A DNA stretch of 10,971 nucleotides, from assembly GCA_937952095.1 (NCBI GenBank), contig CALFYG010000238.1, forward strand, positions 1 through 10,971. The letters are read 5' to 3'. Every line of letters begins with the position of its first letter. Position 1 is the first letter of the stretch. This document shows positions 6,338-10,971 of the stretch, piece by piece. The DNA comes from an uncultured Micrococcales bacterium (GTDB lineage: Bacteria; Actinomycetota; Actinomycetes; S36-B12; UBA10799). The position numbers and the translations under genes are program-made. The notes below the pieces were generated by a model. It searched no databases. It saw only the letters and a program-made list of their open reading frames with translations, and was not told where the DNA came from.

Positions 6338-6960
6338 GCGCCATCGTGCTGGGAGTGGGCCCAGGGCTCGGACTGGCGCTGGCACATGCCTATGCGGATA
6401 CGGGCAGGAAGGTGGCAGTGGTCTCGCGCCGGCAGGACGACGCGGCCGGTTTCGCGGCGGACCTGCCGGATGCGGTCGGGTACGCGGCCGACCTCGGGGA
6501 CCCCGCCGCCGTGATGGAGGTCGTGCGTCGCGCCGCCGAGGAACTCGGAGCGCCCGACATCGTCCACTACAACGCTTCGGTCCTGCTGGAAGGTACCCCG
6601 AGCCAGGTCAGCCTCGACGCGGTGGAGACCTCGTGGCGGGTCGGGTGCCTGGGGGCCTGGGCAGCGCTGCAGGCGTCCGTGCCGCTGATGGACGATGGCT
6701 CGGCGTTCTTCGTCACCGGCGGCGGTCTCGCGCTGGAGCCATGGCCCCCGGCCAGCGCCCTGGCCTCGGCCAAGGCCGCCCTTCGCAACATGGTCCACGC
6801 CGCTGCGAAGGAACTTCCCGACCTGCGGGTGGCCATGATCACCATCATGGGCGTGATCAAGGAGGGGACCGAACTGTCCCCCAGCGAGATCTCCCGGTAC
6901 TTCCTGGCACTGCTCGAAGAGCGCGACCCGGCGGTGGAGACCGTTCTGCCGGTCCGGTAG
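6334..6960 (+). CDS. SDR-fold protein lacking the catalytic tyrosine
   Basis: The 208-residue protein has the short-chain dehydrogenase/reductase fold. The nucleotide-binding loop is GVGPGLG (7-13), and SRR at 31-33 after strand 2 suggests NADP(H). D53 sits in the DLGD loop, YNAS (79-82) stands in for NNAG, and TGGG (128-131) is on the strand that usually carries the catalytic Ser. The YxxxK motif is incomplete: K147 is present in SAKAALR, but the residue four before it is L143 instead of Tyr. Classical proton relay is therefore unlikely. The protein may use another chemistry, bind the nucleotide as a sensor, or be a regulatory relative. I recall a similar Tyr-less subgroup in actinobacteria, so this is probably a subgroup trait and not decay. 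It begins in the pgm stop (ATGA overlap), which argues for translational coupling to phosphoglucomutase. Confidence 0.8.
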   Translation: MSAIVLGVGPGLGLALAHAYADTGRKVAVVSRRQDDAAGFAADLPDAVGYAADLGDPAAVMEVVRRAAEELGAPDIVHYNASVLLEGTPSQVSLDAVETSWRVGCLGAWAALQASVPLMDDGSAFFVTGGGLALEPWPPASALASAKAALRNMVHAAAKELPDLRVAMITIMGVIKEGTELSPSEISRYFLALLEERDPAVETVLPVR

Positions 6961-6968
6961 TCGGCGAA

Positions 6969-6974
6969 TAGGCT
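6969..6974 (+). promoter_or_regulatory. Candidate -10 element for the small membrane protein gene
   Basis: TAGGCT fits TAnnnT and ends exactly 6 nt before GTG 6981, the spacing expected when transcription begins at the start codon. The 20-bp gap after the SDR stop has no Shine-Dalgarno sequence. This is the best-matching leaderless signal in the window, and it suggests the small gene can be transcribed apart from pgm. Confidence 0.5.
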
Positions 6975-6980
6975 CGACTC

Positions 6981-7361
6981 GTGACGAGGATCGTCCTGGC
7001 TCTGGTGGTGGCCGCGATTGCGGTCTACGTGATCATGCGTATCGCGCAGGGCCAGTCTCCGTCCGTGGCCAAATCCTCTCTGCCCGCCCTCGATCCCGCC
7101 GATATTCAGGAGGCCGCCGCCATCGCCTACGGGCCCGACCGCGGCTACGGGATTCTCCGCTTGACTCCCAGCCAGTTGGTGTTCGCCGCCAATTCGGGGC
7201 GGGTGTTGACGATCGAGCGGCTGGACATCACAGGAGCCACGGTGACCAAGAACCTGCCGGACCGTGAGTCCGCCCAGCCGATGCTGGCGGTGAGTACGCG
7301 GGACGCGATGTACTACTTCTCCGTCAACGACCCGCTCGCGTGGGAGCTGCGGTTGCTCTAG
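6981..7361 (+). CDS. Small single-pass membrane protein of unknown function
   Basis: The protein has 126 residues, from GTG 6981. Residues 3-21 (RIVLALVVAAIAVYVIMRI) form one clear transmembrane helix or uncleaved signal anchor. A short linker (22-40) follows, then a soluble domain from about residue 45 to the end. That domain alternates hydrophobic and polar residues as expected for beta strands: YGILRLTPSQLVFAANSG, VLTIERLDITGATV, and AMYYFSVNDPLAWELRL. The pattern of 'strand, LT..LVF, strand, I..LDI..' resembles bacterial PH-like/GRAM-like domains, but this is inference from pattern only. I do not recognise the gene. It lies 20 bp after the SDR-fold gene and probably has its own promoter (TAGGCT). 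The charged residue after the anchor (R20) places the C-terminal domain's side uncertainly. Confidence 0.7.
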   Translation: MTRIVLALVVAAIAVYVIMRIAQGQSPSVAKSSLPALDPADIQEAAAIAYGPDRGYGILRLTPSQLVFAANSGRVLTIERLDITGATVTKNLPDRESAQPMLAVSTRDAMYYFSVNDPLAWELRLL

Positions 7362-7378
7362 GCGGCCGCGCGCCGGGG

Positions 7379-7523
7379 GCGTACTGAACTGGTTGAGGTC
7401 CTGCTCCCCGCTCCACTTCCCAACCAGATACACACGGACGTCGGCGCTCCACTGCGGAGTGTCGCGCACCGAACTGGTTGAGTTCCTGCCTCAGCAGCAC
7501 GCGGCGCAACCAGTTCAGTACGC
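7379..7523. repeat. 145-bp element bounded by 17-bp perfect inverted repeats, with an internal copy
   Basis: GCGTACTGAACTGGTTG (7379-7395) is the exact reverse complement of CAACCAGTTCAGTACGC (7507-7523). Inside, CCGAACTGGTTGAGTTCCTGC (7469-7489) is a near-identical direct copy (19 of 21) of the sequence at 7384-7404. CAACCAG at 7421-7427 can pair with CTGGTTG at 7389-7395, and GAACTGGTTG (7471-7480) pairs with 7507-7516. The element can therefore fold as one long hairpin or as two smaller ones. It fills the gap between convergent genes (stops at 7361 and 7543). No target-site duplication, reading frame or U-run is visible. It may be a bidirectional terminator, a REP/MITE-like element, or two tandem copies of a hairpin repeat. 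Confidence 0.85.
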
Positions 7524-7542
7524 GAGATCGCCCATACCGGCT

Positions 7543-8034
7543 CTATAGGAACAGCACCATCCGGGTGTTCCCCAGGGTGTTCGGCCGCACCCGCTCGAGG
7601 TCGAGGAACTCCGCCACTCCCTCGTCAGGAGATCGCAACAGTTCCTCGTACACCCGCGCCTCCACCCCTCGTTCGTCGAACTGCTGGAACCCGAACGAGG
7701 CGAAGAAGTCGGTCTCGAACGTCAGGCAGAAGACCCGCGAGACGCCGAGGTCACGAGCCCGCTGGACCAGTGCCGCGAGCACCGCCGATCCGATGCCCTG
7801 CCGCACGAGATGGGGAAGTACGGCCAGCGTGCGCACCTCCGCGAGGTCCTCCCACATGACGTGCAGTGCACCGCAACCGACCACTGCTCCGGCATCGTCG
7901 GCCACGAAGAAGTCGGTGACGTCCTCGTACAGCGTCACGGTGGCTTTCGAGAGCAGGCGGCGGTCCGGGGCGTACTGATCGATCAGTTCACGGATGACTC
8001 TCACGTCCTGGGTGCGCGCCGGCCGGACCTCCAT
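7543..8034 (-). CDS. argA: Amino-acid N-acetyltransferase, GNAT family (short actinobacterial ArgA type)
   Basis: The 163-residue protein is a single GNAT domain that transfers acetyl from acetyl-CoA to an amino group. The acetyl-CoA loop is RQGIGSAV (78-85) after the strand EVRTLAVLP (66-74). CGALHVMWEDL (54-64), VFCLTFETDFFASFGF (101-116), EELLRSPDEGVAEFLDLERV (130-149) and PNTLGNTRM (151-159) match the short N-acetylglutamate synthases of mycobacteria and relatives. Those catalyse the first step of arginine synthesis from glutamate. They lack the kinase-like domain of classical ArgA, and this one does too. The family call is firm; the glutamate substrate follows from family resemblance. 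The ATG at 8034 is preceded by GGGGGC, too close to act as a good ribosome binding site, and by AACACT 6 nt upstream. It lies 42 bp downstream of coaX on the same strand and may share its transcript. Confidence 0.85.
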   Translation of the reverse strand: MEVRPARTQDVRVIRELIDQYAPDRRLLSKATVTLYEDVTDFFVADDAGAVVGCGALHVMWEDLAEVRTLAVLPHLVRQGIGSAVLAALVQRARDLGVSRVFCLTFETDFFASFGFQQFDERGVEARVYEELLRSPDEGVAEFLDLERVRPNTLGNTRMVLFL

Positions 8035-8040
8035 GCCCCC

Positions 8041-8046
8041 AGTGTT
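8041..8046 (-). promoter_or_regulatory. Possible weak -10 element for the argA-like gene
   Basis: On the minus strand AACACT ends 6 nt before ATG 8034. It keeps A at position 2 and T at position 6 but is otherwise poor. It is listed because it follows the same geometry as four better examples in the window. Read-through from coaX is an equally good explanation for expression. Confidence 0.2.
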
Positions 8047-8076
8047 TCGTGCGCCGCCCGTCGCCGACGCGCGGGG

Positions 8077-8829
8077 TCAGACGTTCTTCTCGAAGACAAG
8101 CCGCAGCCCGATCAAGGTCAGGTCCGGCTCGTGCGCGGTGATGGTGCGTGACTCCGGCAGGACGACCTCGGCCAGCCCGCCGGTCGCGATGACGGCGCCG
8201 AGCGGAAGCTCCTCATTGATCCGGTCGACCAGACCGTCCACCTGTCCGGCGAACCCGTACAGGGCACCGGACTGCAACGCCTCGACGGTGTTCTTGCCGA
8301 TCACCGAACGGGGCGCGACGAGTTCCACCTTGCGCAGTGCGGCAGCCCTGGCCGCGAGAGCATCCAGGGAGATCTCGATCCCGGGGGCCAATGCTCCGCC
8401 GAGGAACTCACCCTTGGCCGACACCACATCCAAGTTCGTGGACGTGCCGAAGTCGACCACCACGCAGGGCCCGCCGTAGAGGGTGTGGGCGGCCAGCGTG
8501 TTGACGATGCGGTCGGCCCCCACTTCTTTGGGGTTGTCGGTGAGGATCGGGACCCCGGTCTTGGTGCCCGGCTCGACGATGACCGTGGGGGTGTCCGGGT
8601 AGTACTCGCCGATCATCCAGCGGATCTCACGCAGCACTGCGGGAACCGTGGAACACAAGGCGATGCCGTCGGGTTCCGGATGCCCGCGCAGGAGCGCCCG
8701 GAAGAGGATGAACATCTCGTCGGCGGTCGCCCGAGGATCGGTCTTCACCCGGAAGGACCGCTGCAACTGCTCGCCCTGGAACAGGCCCAGGACCGTGTTG
8801 GTGTTGCCGATGTCAATCGTGAGCAGCAT
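8077..8829 (-). CDS. coaX: Type III pantothenate kinase
   Basis: The 250-residue enzyme phosphorylates pantothenate with ATP, the first committed step of coenzyme A synthesis. It is of the ASKHA-fold CoaX type and not the CoaA type. The phosphate loop is DIGNTN (6-11) at the very N-terminus. The pantothenate-binding GADR is at 104-107, the second metal/phosphate loop DFGTSTNLD begins at D126 (the general-base aspartate), GGALAPGI is at 144-151, and the adenosine-binding ATGGLA is at 215-220. Length and motif order are canonical and nothing is missing. The start at ATG 8829 is fixed by GGGAGGTGA a few bases upstream, which lies inside the end of nadC. The two genes overlap by 17 bp and must be co-transcribed. 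The enzyme type is insensitive to CoA feedback in studied members. Confidence 0.97.
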   Translation of the reverse strand: MLLTIDIGNTNTVLGLFQGEQLQRSFRVKTDPRATADEMFILFRALLRGHPEPDGIALCSTVPAVLREIRWMIGEYYPDTPTVIVEPGTKTGVPILTDNPKEVGADRIVNTLAAHTLYGGPCVVVDFGTSTNLDVVSAKGEFLGGALAPGIEISLDALAARAAALRKVELVAPRSVIGKNTVEALQSGALYGFAGQVDGLVDRINEELPLGAVIATGGLAEVVLPESRTITAHEPDLTLIGLRLVFEKNV

Positions 8830-9655
8830 CAGTCACCTCCCGTAGATCGGCCCCGATGTCCAGGGCCTTCACAGAATGGGTCAACGCCCCCACCGCGACG
8901 AAGTCGACCCCCGTGGTGGCGACCTCCGCGGCGTTGTCGAGGGTCAGGCCGCCGGACGCCTCGAGCAGCGCGCGGCCGCTGGTGATCGCCACCGCCTCCC
9001 GCATCTGTTCGGGAGTGAAGTTGTCCAGGAGCACAAGGTCCGCGCCCGCCCCGAGGACCTCGACCAACTGCTCCAACGAGTCGACTTCGACCTCGACCGG
9101 CAGCCCCGGATACATCGTCCGCACGGCGTTGAACGCCTCTGCGACACCGCCGGCCGCCACCACGTGGTTGTCCTTGACCAGCGCGGCGTCCGACAACGAC
9201 ATCCGGTGGTTCACGCCGCCGCCGCACCGCACGGCGTACTTCTGCAGGGCACGCAGACCGGGCAGCGTCTTGCGGGTGTCTCGCACCTTCGGGCCGTCGG
9301 GGCCGAGCAGGTCGACCCACTGGGCGGTGGCTGTGGCCACACCGGACAGATGCGTCAACAGGTTCAACGCCGTGCGCTCAGCGGTCAGCAGGGCGCGTGT
9401 GGGCCCCACCGCGCTGAGCAGCACATCGCCGCGGCGCACCCGATCGCCGTCGGAACAGTGCACGGTGACCTCGATCGGGCCCACGATCTCGAACACGCGC
9501 TCGGCCACATCGAGACCGGCCACCACCCCGTCGGCGCGGGCCACCAGATCCAGCTGCGAGCGGTGGTCCGCGGGGATCGTCGCCGTGGACGTCACATCCG
9601 GACCGTCCGCGAGATCCTCCGCAAGGGCCACCTCGATGACCTCATCAACACTCAC
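8813..9655 (-). CDS. nadC: Nicotinate-nucleotide pyrophosphorylase (carboxylating), quinolinate phosphoribosyltransferase
   Basis: The 280-residue enzyme converts quinolinate and phosphoribosyl pyrophosphate to nicotinate mononucleotide, CO2 and pyrophosphate in de novo NAD synthesis. The N-terminal sandwich domain contains LNLLTHLSGVAT (97-108). The alpha/beta-barrel carries the active-site residues: DTRKTLPG (126-133), GGGVNHR (145-151), KDNH (161-164), VEVEVD (187-192), LLDNF (209-213), LEASGGL (231-237) and VGALTHS (255-261). All basic substrate-binding positions are present and the length is normal. The start codon is GTG at 9655, preceded by GAGGAGG at good spacing, and overlaps the nadB stop by 11 bp. 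The 3' end overlaps coaX by 17 bp. Both overlaps support one nadB-nadC-coaX transcript and coupled translation. Confidence 0.97.
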   Translation of the reverse strand: MSVDEVIEVALAEDLADGPDVTSTATIPADHRSQLDLVARADGVVAGLDVAERVFEIVGPIEVTVHCSDGDRVRRGDVLLSAVGPTRALLTAERTALNLLTHLSGVATATAQWVDLLGPDGPKVRDTRKTLPGLRALQKYAVRCGGGVNHRMSLSDAALVKDNHVVAAGGVAEAFNAVRTMYPGLPVEVEVDSLEQLVEVLGAGADLVLLDNFTPEQMREAVAITSGRALLEASGGLTLDNAAEVATTGVDFVAVGALTHSVKALDIGADLREVTDAAHD

Positions 9656-10784
9656 AAGCCGCCTCCTCAGTCACCATCACGCCGTCCCGCACCTGAGTCT
9701 GCAGGCGCACGAGCCACCGGTCGCTGGCCTCCGGGAAGTCCTCGCGCCAGTGTGAGCCGCGGGTCTCCTCGCGGATCAGTGCCGCTCTCGCGAGCGCCTC
9801 GCCGACGAACAGCAGGTTGGTCATCTCCCAGGAACTGGTGGAAGGCTCGCCGGCAGTGACATCGTCGAGCGCACCGATGGTCGCCGACAGCGACTCCGCG
9901 CTGCGCAGCACACCGGCGCCCTCGGTCATCGCGGTCTGGAAGCGGCGGCGGCCGCCCGGATCGGCCGTCCACGGCCGCTGTTTGGCCACCGGATCGCGGC
10001 GTGTGAAGGACTCCTTGGCCAAGACGTCAGCGATCCGGTCCGCGAACACCAGTCCCTCGAGCAGGGAGTTGCTGGCCAGCCGGTTCGCGCCGTGCACTCC
10101 GGTACAGGAGCATTCGCCGCACGCATACAGACCGGGCACGTTGGTACGTCCCCACAGGTCGGTGCGTAGGCCCCCGGAGTGGTAGTGCTGCGCGGGCGCG
10201 ACCGGGATGAGGTCCACCGTGGGGTCGATGCCGTGCTCGAGGCACGAGGCGAGAATCGTGGGGAAGCGTGTGGCCCAGTCAATCCGGCGCCCGTCCAGCC
10301 AGACGTGGTCGGTCCCCCGCGCCCGCATCTGCCGCATGATCGCTTTCGCCACCACGTCGCGCGGCGCGAGCTCCTCCAGGGGATGGACCCCGACCATGAA
10401 GCGTTGCCCCCGGTCGTCGAGGAGGACCGCGCCCTCACCTCGCACCGCCTCCGAGACCAGCGGCTGTTGCCCGGAGACCGTGGGCCCGAGGTACATCACC
10501 GTCGGGTGGAACTGCACGAACTCCATGTCGGCGACGATCGCGCCTGCCCGCAGACCCAATCCGATCCCATCACCGGTCGCGACGCTGGGATTCGTGGAGG
10601 CGGTGAAGACCTGTCCGATCCCGCCGGTCGCCAGCACCACCGCCGACGCCTTGAACACCCGGAACCGGCCGCGCTCGCGGTCGTAGCCGAACGCGCCGGA
10701 CACCCGATCCCCGTCCTTGAGGAGGGTGGTGATGGTGCATTCGGCGTGGAAATCGATGCCCTGGTGGACTATTGCATCGAGCAC
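9645..10784 (-). pseudogene. nadB: L-aspartate oxidase, N-terminally truncated (about 379 residues remain)
   Basis: NadB oxidises L-aspartate to iminoaspartate, which NadA and then NadC take on to NAD. The remaining part is clearly NadB-like. It has VVLATGGIGQVF (49-60), the DMEFVQFHPT strand (86-95), SEAVRGEGA (111-119), APRDVVAKAI (140-149), VAPAQHYHSGGLRTDLWGRT (195-214), and the flavin-proximal CTGVHGANRLASNSLLEG (227-244). A helical C-terminal domain follows. The intact enzyme has roughly 530 residues. The first 150 or so, with the GxGxxG dinucleotide-binding fold and the first half of the active site, are absent. The frame meets a stop (TGA at 10799-10797) five codons before the GTG at 10784. 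None of the three minus-strand frames from 10800 to 10971 resembles the missing part. Without that fold the product should not bind FAD. It is either a pseudogene or an assembly break. The 3' overlap with nadC is intact. Confidence 0.85.
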
Positions 10785-10918
10785 AGCAGCAAGGCGTCAG
10801 ATTGTGCCCGAACGCCTGGACCGGACGCGCCGTGACGCCCCTCGCCCTGCACAGACTGTGCCGGGGCACCCCTGACAAGGCGCTGCCAAAGCGCTGCCGG
10901 GGGCACAGGCCCCGCCTG
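10785..10918. other. Junction region between broken nadB and an unrelated gene end
   Basis: These 134 bp replace the expected 5' part of nadB. I see no coding sequence that fits either neighbour. The region is GC-rich with short repeats: GCGCTGCC occurs at 10880-10887 and 10891-10898, GGGGCACCCC-like and GGGGGCACAGGCCCC blocks lie at 10863-10913, and stem-loops occupy its right part. No transposase fragment, insertion-sequence end or target duplication is recognisable. It may be the intergenic terminator region of the gene at 10919 joined to nadB by deletion, inversion or misassembly. Confidence 0.6.
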
Positions 10919-10922
10919 TCAG
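10872..10922 (-). terminator. Possible stem-loop terminator after the partial gene at the right edge
   Basis: CTGACAAGGC (10872-10881) can pair with GCCTGTCAG (10914-10922) with one bulge, enclosing a GC-rich loop. Within it ACAGGC-CCC-GCCTGT (10905-10919) is a perfect 6-bp hairpin. The structure starts at the stop codon of the minus-strand gene at 10919, as expected for a terminator. It lacks a U-run, so the function is inferred. Confidence 0.35.
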
Positions 10923-10971
10923 TCGATCAGCCGGTTTTTCAGCGCGTAATAGGTCAGATCGCTATTGGACG
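10919..10971 (-). CDS. C-terminal end of an unrelated protein, possibly a LuxR/NarL-type regulator
   Basis: A minus-strand frame enters at the right edge and ends with TGA at 10921-10919. Its last residues are SNSDLTYYALKNRLID. Such an ending, 'SN..LT.YAL...LI', is what follows the recognition helix in LuxR-type DNA-binding domains of NarL-family response regulators. With only 16 residues this is a suggestion. The 53 bases are about 51% G+C and use AAT, TAT and AAA codons, unlike the rest of the window, which strongly prefers G/C-ending codons. The style recalls proteobacterial genes. It is not part of NadB. Confidence 0.35.
   Translation of the reverse strand, partial: SNSDLTYYALKNRLID

Noticed and set aside
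7379..7523. The inverted-repeat element as an insertion sequence
   Set aside because: It has no transposase frame and no target-site duplication. At most it is a non-autonomous element.
8856..9859. Plus-strand open frames of about 300 residues across nadC and nadB
   Set aside because: They are antisense to two confidently identified genes and have shadow-like composition.
10570..10878. A 102-residue minus-strand frame across the nadB junction, considered as a rescue of the nadB N-terminus by frameshift
   Set aside because: Its sequence has no FAD-binding glycine motif and does not resemble NadB, so a simple frameshift does not explain the break.
1..10971. The window as a defence island, prophage or biosynthetic cluster
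   Set aside because: All recognised genes are metabolic, repair or membrane functions. There are no integrase, phage structural, restriction or synthase genes.

Overview
The window is GC-rich chromosomal DNA that reads as an actinobacterium. The evidence is the G/C-ending codon use, the nadB-nadC-coaX gene order, an actinobacterial-type amino-acid N-acetyltransferase, a winged-helix AlkZ-like protein, and several start codons that follow a -10-like hexamer directly with no ribosome binding site. I cannot name the genus. Nearly all of the sequence is coding. It looks like ordinary housekeeping and accessory chromosome, not a phage, plasmid or defence island.

Layout, left to right. (1) Positions 1-550, minus strand: the N-terminal half of a DmpA/BapA-family (peptidase family S58) aminopeptidase, running off the left edge. 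It diverges from (2) 560-1627, plus: a histone-deacetylase/acetylpolyamine-amidohydrolase family enzyme. Both start codons lie inside one near-perfect 19-bp palindrome. (3) 1628-1823: a gap holding a perfect 19-bp tandem repeat. (4) 1824-2885, plus: an AlkZ-like winged-helix protein with a QAQ motif. (5) 2950-4110, plus: an AI-2E/PerM-family membrane protein, overlapping tail to tail with (6) 4100-4672, minus: a small SAM-dependent methyltransferase. (7) 4712-6337, plus: phosphoglucomutase, with an ATGA overlap into (8) 6334-6960, plus: an SDR-fold protein lacking the catalytic tyrosine, then (9) 6981-7361, plus: a small one-pass membrane protein. (10) 7362-7542: a convergent gap with a repeat element bounded by 17-bp perfect inverted repeats. 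(11) A minus-strand NAD/CoA block, in transcription order nadB (truncated) - nadC - coaX - argA-like acetyltransferase.

The nadB-nadC-coaX genes are tightly packed, with 11-bp and 17-bp overlaps. This implies one transcript linking quinolinate/NAD synthesis (NadB, NadC) with the first step of CoA synthesis (CoaX). The acetyltransferase 42 bp downstream may be the last gene of the unit.

The strongest anomaly is at the right end. The nadB reading frame starts abruptly near 10790 and lacks the N-terminal FAD-binding region. No frame to its right encodes the missing part. Instead there are about 120 bp of GC-rich repeats and stem-loops, then the last 16 codons of an unrelated minus-strand gene at about 51% GC. 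This is either a genuine rearrangement that broke nadB or a chimeric assembly join. I found no RNA genes, CRISPR arrays or transposase genes.
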